A DNA stretch of 64,000 nt from Aphanocapsa lilacina HA4352-LM1. GTDB lineage: Bacteria; Cyanobacteriota; Cyanobacteriia; Gloeobacterales; Gloeobacteraceae. Positions 42,860 through 51,137 of the stretch are shown one piece after another. The DNA lies in NCBI GenBank assembly GCA_019359725.1, contig JAHHGR010000005.1:32067-96066 (forward strand). The letters are read 5' to 3'. The notes below the pieces were generated by a model. It saw only the letters and a list, made by a program, of their open reading frames with translations, was not told the origin of the DNA and searched no databases. Positions within the stretch are counted from its first letter, which is position 1. Each line of letters opens with the position of its first letter. Made by a program: the position numbers and the translations under genes.

Positions 42860-44167
42860 ATGGCTTTTTCGAGACGTCAATTTATGATGCGCACGGGCAT
42901 TCTGGGTCTGGCCGCCGCCGCCCCGCTGCAAGCGCTTTACAGCCGTGCCGCCGCCGGTCAGACGGTGCCTGGCGTCGGCTACGGTCCACTGATTCCCGAT
43001 CCGGCCGGCCTGCTGGATCTGCCCCGGGGATTTAAGTATGTGGCATTCTCGCAAACTGGTGAAATGATGAGCGACGGCACCCCGGTCCCCGGCGGCCACG
43101 ACGGCATGGCGGCTTTCGCCGGTCCCAACGGTGCCATCATCCTGATTCGCAACCACGAACTGAGCCCGGACTCCGACACGGCGACCATCGCCCCGGCCAC
43201 TAAGCTCTACGACTCGCTCTCCAAGGGCGGTACCACCACGCTGGTGGTCGGCCCCGGTCCCGAGCGCAAGCTGCTCAAGCACTATGTTTCGCTCGCAGGC
43301 ACCTACCGCAACTGCGCGGGCGGCCCCACCCCCTGGGGTTCGTGGATCAGCTGCGAGGAAAACACCTCCACCCCGGCCAACAGCACCACCGTCCGGGTTC
43401 CCCACGGCTACAACTTCGAAGTGCCGATTCTGGCCCGCGGCCCCGTCAACCCGGTGCCCCTCAAGGCGATGGGCCGCTTCAACCACGAAGCGGTCGCTGT
43501 CGATCCGAAAACCGGTATCGTCTATGAGACCGAGGACAACGGCGAGGGCCTGTTCTATCGCTTCTTGCCCAACCGCCCCGGCCGTCTGACCGAGGGTGGC
43601 GTCCTGCAGGCTCTGCGCATTGTCGGCATGCCCAAGGCGATCACCAAGTCCGGTTTCCCGATCAACACCCCGATGGCCGCCGATTGGGTGACCATCGAAG
43701 ACTTTGATCCGGTCGAAGACACCGTCGCCATCGAAGGCTTCGCCAAGGGTGCCGCCCAGTTCTCGCGCGGCGAGGGCATCTGGTACGGCAACGGTGAATT
43801 CTACTTCACCTGCACCAACGGTGGTGCTGCCGAGTACGGCCAGGTCTGGCGCTATGTGCCGGGCGCTTCGGCAAGCGAAGGCGGCACGATCGAACTGTTC
43901 GTCGAGCCCAACGATCCCGAAGTGCTGGACAGCCCCGACAATATCGTGGTCACCCCCTTTAGCGATCTGTTCTTGATGGAAGACGGCGACGACGTGCAGT
44001 TCGTGCGCGGCGTCACCCCCGAAGGCGAACTGTATTCCTTCGCCCGCAACGCCCTCAACGACAACGAGCTTGCCGGCGGCTGCTTCTCGCCCGACGGCCG
44101 GACGTTCTTCGTCAACATCCAGACCCCCGGCATCACCTTCGCCATCTGGGGTCCCTGGTCCCGCTAA
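42860..44167 (+). CDS. PhoX/DUF839 family phosphatase, Tat-exported, copy 1
   Basis: 435 aa from ATG 42860 (MAFSRRQFMMRTGILGLAAAAPLQALY), a twin-arginine signal (SRRQF). PhoX-type six-bladed propeller motifs: PRGFKYVAFSQTGEMMSDGTPVPGGHDGMAAF, IILIRNHELSPDS, GGTTTLVV, SLAGTYRNCAGGPTPWGSWISCEEN, MGRFNHEAVAVDPKTGIVYETEDNGEGLFYRFLPN, DNIVVTPFSDLFLMEDG and FARNALNDNELAGGCFSPDGRTFFVNIQTPGITFAIWGPW. The conserved Cys/Glu residues of the Fe-Ca centre are present. It releases phosphate outside the cytoplasm; a different substrate is possible. A strong terminator follows. Confidence 0.85.
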   Translation: MAFSRRQFMMRTGILGLAAAAPLQALYSRAAAGQTVPGVGYGPLIPDPAGLLDLPRGFKYVAFSQTGEMMSDGTPVPGGHDGMAAFAGPNGAIILIRNHELSPDSDTATIAPATKLYDSLSKGGTTTLVVGPGPERKLLKHYVSLAGTYRNCAGGPTPWGSWISCEENTSTPANSTTVRVPHGYNFEVPILARGPVNPVPLKAMGRFNHEAVAVDPKTGIVYETEDNGEGLFYRFLPNRPGRLTEGGVLQALRIVGMPKAITKSGFPINTPMAADWVTIEDFDPVEDTVAIEGFAKGAAQFSRGEGIWYGNGEFYFTCTNGGAAEYGQVWRYVPGASASEGGTIELFVEPNDPEVLDSPDNIVVTPFSDLFLMEDGDDVQFVRGVTPEGELYSFARNALNDNELAGGCFSPDGRTFFVNIQTPGITFAIWGPWSR

Positions 44168-44192
44168 GACCCTCTAGGACAGCTATCCGCCT

Positions 44193-44224
44193 GGCCGGCG
44201 GGGCAAACCGCCCCGCCGGCCTTT
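44193..44224 (+). terminator. Terminator between the tandem PhoX-like genes
   Basis: 11-bp stem ggccggcgggg / ccccgccggcc with a 7-nt loop, then ttt. It separates the two paralogs, which therefore have their own promoters. Confidence 0.75.
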
Positions 44225-44330
44225 GATGAGGATTCCCTGACGTAATAATCCTGCCTTAATGTCCTGATAGTTAGGCGTTTACGCAACCTCTCTACGGTGT
44301 TGACGCTACTCACGCAAGGCGGTTGTGACT

Positions 44331-45632
44331 ATGGCTTTTTCAAGACGCAATTTTCTTCAGCGCGCCGGGATTGCCGGTCTAGCGGCAGCGGCCCCTCTGC
44401 AGGCGCTTTACGCCCGTTCGGCGGCAGGTCAATCGATCGAAGGGGCGGGTTTTGGTCCCCTCGTCCCGGACCCGCAGGGTGTGCTGGACTTGCCGAAAGG
44501 ATTTCGGTACACGGTCTTTTCGCAGGTGGGCGAAACGATGAGCGACGGCACCCCGGTGCCTGCCAACCACGACGGCATGGCGGCCTTCGCCGGACCCGGG
44601 GGCACGACCATCCTCGTGCGCAACCACGAATTGAGCCCTCTGGTCTACAACCCCGTGGAAGCTCCCGAGGACAAAAAATACGACTCGCTGTGCAAGGGCG
44701 GCACGACGACTCTTGTGGTGAGCGCCGATCGCCGGTTGCTCAACCACTACGTGTCGCTCGCCGGGACGTACTGGAATTGTGCCGGCGGCCCGACCCCCTG
44801 GGGGTCGTGGATCAGCTGCGAGGAGACGGTGGCGACGCCTGCGCGCAATGAACTGGTGAGTGTGGCCCACGGCTATGCCTTCGAGGTGCCGATTCTGGCC
44901 AAGGGTCCGGTGGACCCGGTGCCCCTCAAGGCGATGGGCCGCTTCACCCACGAGGCGGCGGTGGTGGATCCTAAGACCGGTATCGTCTATATGACCGAGG
45001 ACATGGACACGGGTTTGTTCTACCGTTTCGTGCCCAAACAGCCGGGACAGTTGCGCGCAGGGGGCACGCTTGAGGCCCTGCGCATCCCTTCGATGCCCAA
45101 GGCGTTTACCGGCAAGGATTTCCCGCTCAACAGGCCCATGGCAGTCGATTGGGTGACGATCGAAGACTTTGACCCGGTGGATGACACGGTGCGCGTCGAA
45201 GGGTTCGATAAGGGGGCCGCGATCTTTGCTGGTGGTGAAGGAGCCTGCTTTGCCAGAGGCGAGGTGTTCTTCAGCGCCAGCGACGGCGGCAGCGCCGAAC
45301 TGGGGCAGATCTGGCGCTACACCCCGGGTCGCAATGCCGGCGAGGGCGGCACGATCGAATTGTTCGTCGAGCCCAACGACGACGCGCTTCTCGATGGGCC
45401 GGACAACATCGTGCTCGCTCCTTTTGGGGATCTGTTCGTCTGCGAGGACGGCGACGGCACCCAGTTCGTGCGGGGGATTACCCCCGAAGGCAAGCTCTAC
45501 TCCTTCGCCCGCAATGCCCTCAACGGTTTTGAGTTCACGGGCGCTTCTTTTTCGCCGGACGGCAAGACCTTCTTTGTCAACATCCAGATCCCGGGGATGA
45601 CCTTCGCCATCTGGGGTCCCTGGTCCCGTTAG
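44331..45632 (+). CDS. PhoX/DUF839 family phosphatase, Tat-exported, copy 2
   Basis: 433 aa from ATG 44331 (MAFSRRNFLQRAGIAGLAAAAPLQALYARSAAGQ); GTG 44325 is also in frame. Same architecture and nearly identical signal peptide as copy 1, with divergence mainly in loops: NHELSPLVYNPVEAPEDKK replaces SPDSDTATIAPATK, and MGRFTHEAAVVDPKTGIVYMTEDMDTGLFYRFVPK. End FAIWGPWSR is the same. A tandem duplication with independent promoters (terminator between) suggests differential use, e.g. under phosphate limitation; no Pho box was identified. Confidence 0.85.
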   Translation: MAFSRRNFLQRAGIAGLAAAAPLQALYARSAAGQSIEGAGFGPLVPDPQGVLDLPKGFRYTVFSQVGETMSDGTPVPANHDGMAAFAGPGGTTILVRNHELSPLVYNPVEAPEDKKYDSLCKGGTTTLVVSADRRLLNHYVSLAGTYWNCAGGPTPWGSWISCEETVATPARNELVSVAHGYAFEVPILAKGPVDPVPLKAMGRFTHEAAVVDPKTGIVYMTEDMDTGLFYRFVPKQPGQLRAGGTLEALRIPSMPKAFTGKDFPLNRPMAVDWVTIEDFDPVDDTVRVEGFDKGAAIFAGGEGACFARGEVFFSASDGGSAELGQIWRYTPGRNAGEGGTIELFVEPNDDALLDGPDNIVLAPFGDLFVCEDGDGTQFVRGITPEGKLYSFARNALNGFEFTGASFSPDGKTFFVNIQIPGMTFAIWGPWSR

Positions 45633-45703
45633 GACGGGTGGAAAGCGGGCGCAGCCATCGAATCGGGCATACTGGACGGGGTTTGCTTTCACACAGTCCG
45701 CCT

Positions 45704-46648
45704 ATGCCCTCCGCCCTGGTCTTTGGCTGCGCCTTTTTGCTCGACGGGCTGCTGGGCGATCCGCCCCGCCTCTACCACCCGGTGCAGGCGATGGGAGCGG
45801 CGATCGCTGCGGTCCAGCGGTGGGGACTGCCTCGCATCAAATCCTCCAAAAGTCGCCGCCTTCTGGGGATGGGGCTCACGGTGGGGCTTGCCGGGGGCAG
45901 TGCGGCAGGGGGCCGGTTGCTGATTGTCCTGGCGGCAAACATTCAGCCCTGGTTGGGGGCGGTGGTCGAAGTGGTGTTAATGGCGGCGTGCTTTGCCACG
46001 CGCAGTCTGGCGGAGGCGGCCGGAGCCGTGGCAATTCCCCTTGCCGCCGGGGATCTGCCCACAGCGCGACGGATTTTGGCGCGCTACGTGGGGCGCGATA
46101 CTGAGGATCTAGACGAGGGCGACATCGCCCGGGCGGTGGTGGAGACGGTGGCTGAGAACACCACGGACGGTGTGACCGCTCCGCTTTTTTATGCCGCCCT
46201 GGGGGGAGCGCCCCTGGCCCTGGCCTTCAAGGCGGTGAGCACCCTCGATTCGATGATCGGTTACCGCGATGAGCCCTACACCCACTTCGGCTGGTTCGCC
46301 GCGCGCAGCGACGACTGGCTCAACTGGATTCCAGCGAGGCTCACCGCCCTGACGATCGCCATACTCTCGGGCCGCCCCGGCCGGGTACTCGCGATCGTGC
46401 GCCGCGACGCCCACCGCGATCCGAGCCCCAACTCGGGGGTGAGCATTGCGGCCTACGCAGGTGCCCTGGATATACAACTGGGCGGCTTGAACCGTTACCG
46501 GGGCATCATAAAGAAGAAACCGACCCTGGGCGATGCGCACTTGCCCCTGGACCCCCAGACGATTCGGCGCTCCGTCGGACTGCTCTGGCGAACGGCGGCG
46601 GTGTGGGCCGGGGTGAGCGGGGTGCTGTTGGTGGTAGCGCATGGGTAG
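45704..46648 (+). CDS. cobD: Adenosylcobinamide-phosphate synthase
   Basis: 314 aa from ATG 45704 (MPSALVFGCAFLLDGLLGDPPRLYHPVQAMG); the track extension reads back into the preceding terminator region. Integral membrane CobD/CbiB: attaches aminopropanol phosphate to adenosylcobyric acid. Family motifs: LDGLLGDPPRLYHPVQAMG, RYVGRDTEDLDEGDIARAVVETVAENTTDGVTAPLFYAALGGAPLALAFKAVSTLDSMIGYRDEPYTHFGWFAARSDDWLNWIPARLTAL, and RRDAHRDPSPNSGVSIAAYAGALDIQLGG. Overlaps the YciI-like gene by 8 bp; other cobalamin genes are not in the window. Confidence 0.93.
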   Translation: MPSALVFGCAFLLDGLLGDPPRLYHPVQAMGAAIAAVQRWGLPRIKSSKSRRLLGMGLTVGLAGGSAAGGRLLIVLAANIQPWLGAVVEVVLMAACFATRSLAEAAGAVAIPLAAGDLPTARRILARYVGRDTEDLDEGDIARAVVETVAENTTDGVTAPLFYAALGGAPLALAFKAVSTLDSMIGYRDEPYTHFGWFAARSDDWLNWIPARLTALTIAILSGRPGRVLAIVRRDAHRDPSPNSGVSIAAYAGALDIQLGGLNRYRGIIKKKPTLGDAHLPLDPQTIRRSVGLLWRTAAVWAGVSGVLLVVAHG

Positions 46649-46919
46649 AGCGTTGTTCGTCAAAATTGAGCGCGGTGTGGTCCCCAAGGAGATATTCGAC
46701 CGCTCTGTCCCCGCTCACCTCGAATACGTGCGCGCCCTGCGCTCAGAAGGGCGGCGGGTCGAGACGGGCTACTGGGCCGAGCGCGGCGGCGGCATGATGA
46801 TCTTCGAGGCCGGTTCGCTGGAGGAGGCCCGGGCAATCGTGGCGGGCGACCCGCTGGTGCGCGACGGCTGCGTCGAATTCGAGTTGCACCAGTGGTGCTG
46901 CGTCGCCGCCGGCACCTGA
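46641..46919 (+). CDS. YciI-like protein
   Basis: 92 aa. Dimeric alpha-beta barrel, YciI/DUF-type: MGRALFVKIERGVVPKEIFDRSVPAHLEYVRALRSEGRRVETGYWAERGGGMMIFEAGSLEEARAIVAGDPLVRDGCVEFELHQWCCV. The His-Asp pair of typical YciI is represented by PAHLEYVR and AGDPLV. Biochemical role unknown. The start overlaps cobD by 8 bp and the SDR gene starts 18 bp after the stop, so the three are one operon. Confidence 0.8.
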   Translation: MGRALFVKIERGVVPKEIFDRSVPAHLEYVRALRSEGRRVETGYWAERGGGMMIFEAGSLEEARAIVAGDPLVRDGCVEFELHQWCCVAAGT

Positions 46920-46936
46920 GCGGTTATGGTGGCTGC

Positions 46937-47905
46937 ATGCGGACCTTGATAACCGGTGCTTCGGGATTTATCGGCAAACGGCTCGCGCTTCGCCTGCTGG
47001 GCGAAGGACGCGGGGTGATCTACCTGGGCCGCCGTCCCGTCGCTGAACTCGACCGGCAGGGTGCCAGGTTTGTGCAGGGCGACATTGCCGACAAAGCCGC
47101 CGTCGACAGGGCGATGGGCGGGGTGCAACGGGTGTTTCACCTGGCGGCCTGGTTCGAATTCGGCATCGACGACCCTGAGAAGATGGAGCGCATCAACGTC
47201 GGGGGCACGCGCAACGTGCTGGTATGCGCCCTGGAGCAAGGCGTGGAGCGGGTGGTGTACTCAAGCACCACGGGTATCTACCACCCGACCCAGGGGGTCG
47301 TCGATGAGCGCTCGCCTGTGAGCGCCGCCCCCGTCACCCATTACACCCGCACCAAGGTGGTGGCCCACGCTGCGGCGGTCGAGTTATATTCCCGGGGTTG
47401 CCCGGTGGTGGTTGCCCTGCCGGGTTACGTCTACGGCCCCGACAGCGACGGTCCCTTCGGCAACAGCCTCCGGCAACTTTTGGCCGGTCAGATCCCGGCT
47501 CTGGTGGGGGCCGAGCAGCGCTCCAGCTACGTCCACGTCGACGATGTGATCGAAGGGCTGTTGCTTGCCGAACGACACGGTGCGCTCGGGGAGACGTATA
47601 TCCTGGCGGGTGAGGCGATGAGCTTTCGCGAATGGTACCGCCTGGTGGCCGAGGTGAGCGGCACGCCGGTCCCGAGCCTGGAACTGCCGCCCTGGCTGCT
47701 CTACCCGGTGGCGGCGGTCTCGGAGTGGCTGGGCAAACTGGGCGGCCGCCCTTCGATCGTCTCGCGCGAGGTGCTCGATTATCTGCAGGGTGACATGACC
47801 GCTTCAGGAGCCAGGGCCACAAAAGAACTGGGCTGGCAACCGCGGCCTTTGCGTCCGGCGATGGCCGAAACTATCCGCTGGTACCAGGAGCACCCGGCCG
47901 GATGA
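46937..47905 (+). CDS. NAD-dependent epimerase/dehydratase (extended SDR)
   Basis: 322 aa from ATG 46937 (MRTLITGASGFIGKRLALRLLGEG). Rossmann motif GASGFIG, adenine-site DIADKA, HLAAWFEFGID, catalytic Ser/Thr in VYSSTTGIYHP and YTRTK as YxxxK. C-terminal substrate half with SYVHVDDVIEGLLLAERHGALGETYILAGEAMSFREWYRLVAEVSG. It resembles dihydroflavonol-reductase/hopanoid-associated SDRs; substrate unknown. Its stop overlaps the recombinase start by 4 bp. Confidence 0.87.
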   Translation: MRTLITGASGFIGKRLALRLLGEGRGVIYLGRRPVAELDRQGARFVQGDIADKAAVDRAMGGVQRVFHLAAWFEFGIDDPEKMERINVGGTRNVLVCALEQGVERVVYSSTTGIYHPTQGVVDERSPVSAAPVTHYTRTKVVAHAAAVELYSRGCPVVVALPGYVYGPDSDGPFGNSLRQLLAGQIPALVGAEQRSSYVHVDDVIEGLLLAERHGALGETYILAGEAMSFREWYRLVAEVSGTPVPSLELPPWLLYPVAAVSEWLGKLGGRPSIVSREVLDYLQGDMTASGARATKELGWQPRPLRPAMAETIRWYQEHPAG

Positions 47906-48771
47906 ATCTGCGCGATGCCGTCGAGCACTGGCTCGATCATCTGATTGCCGCGCGTTCCCTGGCGGGCAACACCCTCAAGGCCTACCAGGGTGATCTCGAA
48001 GAGTTCGCCCGCTTCGTAGAGAGCGAGCACCTCGACTGGCAGACCTTTGGAGCTACAGGTACCCACCACTTCGCCCAGACCCTGCAAAAAACGCGTACTC
48101 CGCGCTCGGCGGCGCGCAAGCTTTCGGCCCTGCGCACCTTTTATCGCCACGCCCTGGTGCAGGGCTGGGCAGGGGGTGTACCTCCCGCCCGCACCCGCAC
48201 CCTCCCATCCGCCGATCGCGGCCTGCCGCGCATCCTGAGCGTCGCTCAAACCGAAAAGCTCATCGAGAGCACGGCTTCGCCACTGGAATTGGCCGTGCTC
48301 GAATTGCTCTACGCCACCGGGATCAAAGCGGGGGAGCTGTGCGAATTGCGGGTGCGGGATGTGGCTTTTGCCGAAGCCTATCTAAGCGTCCAACCGGCCG
48401 CTGCCCAGCCGCGGGTGGTACCGATGGGAGAACCGGCCCTGGCCGCTGTCGAAACCTATCTGGGGAGCGAACCTGTCCTGCCCGAGCGCTGGTTGTTCGT
48501 GGGCCGCCAGAATCGCCCCCTCAACCGCTTCCACATCTACCGGATTGTCCGGGAGGCGGCGGCGCGCTCGGCGATCGACTGGCCCGTCACCCCCGACACC
48601 CTGCGCCACAGCTTTGCTGTCCATCTGCTGGAAGGCGGCGCGGATCTGGCCACCGTCCGCGAACTTTTGGGCCACGCGAGCCTTGCAACCACCGGAATCT
48701 ACACCCGCCTCGCCCGCAATTACGCAGCCGGCCGTCTGCGAACCGACGGTACGCCAAACCATCTTGGATAA
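47902..48771 (+). CDS. Tyrosine recombinase XerC/D-like, catalytic residues substituted
   Basis: 289 aa with the full XerC/D plan: N-terminal SAM-like core-binding domain ([30 protein letters not shown]) and catalytic domain. Compared with the family, three catalytic positions differ: the first Arg (usual GLRVSEL) is Lys-142 in [10 protein letters not shown], the His of HxLRH is Asp-232 in TPDTLRHSF, and the beta-hairpin Lys is missing (AQPRVVPMG). The second Arg (235), the [12 protein letters not shown] His and the nucleophile Tyr remain. It may be a diverged Xer partner activated by a second subunit, or a non-catalytic DNA-binding protein. mnmE follows. Confidence 0.82.
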   Translation: MNLRDAVEHWLDHLIAARSLAGNTLKAYQGDLEEFARFVESEHLDWQTFGATGTHHFAQTLQKTRTPRSAARKLSALRTFYRHALVQGWAGGVPPARTRTLPSADRGLPRILSVAQTEKLIESTASPLELAVLELLYATGIKAGELCELRVRDVAFAEAYLSVQPAAAQPRVVPMGEPALAAVETYLGSEPVLPERWLFVGRQNRPLNRFHIYRIVREAAARSAIDWPVTPDTLRHSFAVHLLEGGADLATVRELLGHASLATTGIYTRLARNYAAGRLRTDGTPNHLG

Positions 48772-48797
48772 TCAAAGCACAACGACCCACAAAACCC

Positions 48798-50159
48798 TTG
48801 TCCGACACCATCTGCGCCATCGCCACCGCCATCGTCCCCCAGCAAGGCAGCGTCGGGATCGTGCGTTTGTCGGGCAGTGAGGCGCTCGCCCTCGCCAAAC
48901 GGGTCTTTCGATTGCGCGGCCAACAAGCTTTCGAGAGCCACCGCATCCACTACGGCCACTTCCTGGACGCCGATGGTGCCATCCTCGACGAGTGTCTGAT
49001 GCTGTTTATGCAGGCGCCGCGCTCCTTCACCCGCGAGGATGTGGTCGAATTTCACTGCCACGGCGGGATCGCCGTCATCCAGCAGATTTTGCGCCGTTGC
49101 GTCGAACTGGGCGCGCGTCTGGCCCGGCCCGGCGAATTCACCCTGCGCGCCTTTTTAAACGGCCGCATCGACCTGACCGAAGCGGAGGCGGTGGCGGAAC
49201 TGGTCTCGGCCCGCTCGCCGGAGGCGGCCCGGCTCGCGGTTGGGGGGCTGGCAGGCAAACTGGCGGGCGAAGTGCGCCAACTGCGATCTAGTTGCCTGGA
49301 CCTGCTGGCCGAACTGGAAGCTCGGCTGGATTTTGAAGACGACCTGCCGCCGCTCGATACCGGGGCGGTGCGCACTGGTATCGAACAGACCCTGGAGCGT
49401 ACCCGCAAACTGATGGCCACCAGTACTCGGGGCGAACTGCTGCGCACGGGCCTCAAAGTCGCCATCGTCGGGAGGCCCAACGTCGGTAAATCGAGCCTGC
49501 TCAACGCCTGGAGCCGCACCGACCGGGCGATCGTGACCGATTTACCAGGCACCACCCGCGATGTGGTCGAATCGATGCTGAATGTCCAGGGCATTCCGGT
49601 GCAGGTGCTCGACACGGCCGGTATTCGCGAGGCCATCGACACCGTCGAGCGCATCGGCATCGAGCGCTCCCGCGCCGCCGCCCGGGGGGCGGATCTGGTG
49701 CTGCTGGTCATCGACCGCACCGCAGGCTGGACCTGTGCCGACAGCGACATTTTTGCCCAGGTGCGCGAGCGACCGGTGATCGTCGTCGTCAACAAGTCGG
49801 ATCTGGACGGCCCGCCGGTCTACACCCCGTCGCGGGGGGTGCTGGCGACAGTGCCCACCGCCGCGCCTGCAGGCGAAGGCATCGATGCGCTGGAAGGGGC
49901 GATCCTCGCGGCTTTGGGCCAGGAGGGATTTTCAGTCGCCAACGGCGATTTTGCCGTCAACGAGCGGCAGTACGAGGCGCTCGTGCGCGCCGAGGCGGCC
50001 CTGGGGCGGGTGGTGGAGACGGTCGAGGGCGCCTTGCCCATCGACTTTTGGACTATCGATCTGCGCGCCGCCGCCGAGGCCCTCGCCGAAGTGACCGGCG
50101 AATCGGTCACCGAGGCTGTGCTGGAGCGGATCTTCAGCAAATTCTGCATCGGCAAGTAA
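48798..50159 (+). CDS. mnmE: tRNA uridine-5-carboxymethylaminomethyl modification GTPase
   Basis: 453 aa from TTG 48798 ([30 protein letters not shown]); the longer ORF upstream is antiparallel noise in the recombinase gene. MnmE with MnmG modifies U34 of several tRNAs. Tetrahydrofolate-binding N domain ([37 protein letters not shown]), helical domain, inserted G domain with P-loop [26 protein letters not shown] and NKSD, and the C-terminal FCIGK with the reactive Cys. Switch and K-loop are intact. Confidence 0.95.
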   Translation: MSDTICAIATAIVPQQGSVGIVRLSGSEALALAKRVFRLRGQQAFESHRIHYGHFLDADGAILDECLMLFMQAPRSFTREDVVEFHCHGGIAVIQQILRRCVELGARLARPGEFTLRAFLNGRIDLTEAEAVAELVSARSPEAARLAVGGLAGKLAGEVRQLRSSCLDLLAELEARLDFEDDLPPLDTGAVRTGIEQTLERTRKLMATSTRGELLRTGLKVAIVGRPNVGKSSLLNAWSRTDRAIVTDLPGTTRDVVESMLNVQGIPVQVLDTAGIREAIDTVERIGIERSRAAARGADLVLLVIDRTAGWTCADSDIFAQVRERPVIVVVNKSDLDGPPVYTPSRGVLATVPTAAPAGEGIDALEGAILAALGQEGFSVANGDFAVNERQYEALVRAEAALGRVVETVEGALPIDFWTIDLRAAAEALAEVTGESVTEAVLERIFSKFCIGK

Positions 50160-50173
50160 AACCCGAGTTGGCT

Positions 50174-50929
50174 TCAGCGCTCAGGCGCACCCGGAAATTC
50201 CGCAAGCTGCCTGTCGGTGCGCACGGCTCGATCGAGCGCGCGCAACGGTGCCACGGCAACCGCGACACAGCGGGTGTCGGCGGCTTCCTCGCGGCATTCG
50301 GCCGGAAACGGAACGTAGCACAGGTGCCGCTCGCTCGACATGAGATTGCATTGGGCTGCGTCGGTGTGGGTAAAGCCGAGGGCGTGGCCGACGGCGTGCA
50401 TCAAGGCCGTGCGCAGGGCAAATTCGTCGGACGGAGAACCTGAGCGCGAGAGCACCAGCTCGATGAGCCCGGAGCGCCGGTAGCGGCCGATGACCGTCTC
50501 GACCTGCCCCGCAGCGGCGGCAAGCGGCGGTTGGTGGAGGACCTCGACCACCAGTTGCGCCTGCGCCCGGTCTGTTACAAAAGTAAACAGCCCCGCCCCC
50601 AACAACAACCCGGTCTGCGGCTCCGCCACCTGCTTGCGCAAAATCACCAAGACCTGTTCGGCAGAACCTTTACTGGGGGCTGCAAGCACCACGCTCACCC
50701 AGTCGAGAAATCCCTGCCGCAGCATCGCCAGCGTCGATTCAGCAAGCGCCTCGCCCGGATGGTCGCCAAAGGCTGCGTGGCGCGCCTGCGGTTCGATGTA
50801 CACCCGCACCGGAAACCCGCTACGCTCCCCTGCCGCAACAGACGGCGCCGAACCTACCCAGAGCGCTAGCAGCAGCGCTGCCACTTGCAGAAGTGGCGAT
50901 AAAACTCTACTGGTGATGCCCATGGCCAA
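50174..50929 (-). CDS. Exported matrixin-like protein, catalytic Glu replaced by Ala
   Basis: 251 aa. Signal peptide to about residue 33 (LLQVAALLLALWVGSAPSVAAG), then RVYIEPQ...ALAESTLAMLRQGFLDWVSVV as in peptidase M10/matrixin-like proteins of cyanobacteria. The metal motif reads HAVGHALGFTH (50366-50398), with three zinc His but Ala instead of the Glu of HExxHxxGxxH (codon 50393-50395). A Met-turn like NLMSSE follows. Zinc can bind, but classical peptide cleavage should not occur. Located past the efflux operon, 46 bp from the small peptide gene. Confidence 0.75.
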   Translation of the reverse strand: MAMGITSRVLSPLLQVAALLLALWVGSAPSVAAGERSGFPVRVYIEPQARHAAFGDHPGEALAESTLAMLRQGFLDWVSVVLAAPSKGSAEQVLVILRKQVAEPQTGLLLGAGLFTFVTDRAQAQLVVEVLHQPPLAAAAGQVETVIGRYRRSGLIELVLSRSGSPSDEFALRTALMHAVGHALGFTHTDAAQCNLMSSERHLCYVPFPAECREEAADTRCVAVAVAPLRALDRAVRTDRQLAEFPGAPER

Positions 50930-50975
50930 GTCCGAAGGACACCCGATTGTAGCCGCAACCGGGTGCGAACCCGTC

Positions 50976-51119
50976 TCAAATCAGATAGTACATTTTGTTG
51001 AGAACGGTAAAGGCCGCCAGGGCGATGAGCAGGACGAAGCCGAGCAGCTCGGCGAAGTGCAGGCGCACGGCTTCGCCGAAGTTGGCCGGTTTTTGGTGTT
51101 CGTGGGCTGGTTTGCTCAT
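50976..51119 (-). CDS. 47-aa single-span membrane peptide
   Basis: Too short for the ORF track: MSKPAHEHQKPANFGEAVRLHFAELLGFVLLIALAAFTVLNKMYYLI. A polar, His-containing N-terminus and one C-terminal hydrophobic helix (about residues 25-43). It begins 18 bp after the adaptor gene stop and ends just before the matrixin-like gene. It could be a small accessory subunit of the efflux system, but no homolog is recognised. Confidence 0.6.
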   Translation of the reverse strand: MSKPAHEHQKPANFGEAVRLHFAELLGFVLLIALAAFTVLNKMYYLI

Positions 51120-51137
51120 GGTGGATCTTCTCGTGAA

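Noticed and set aside
44379-45692. 437-aa minus-strand ORF
   Set aside because: Antisense to PhoX-like copy 2.
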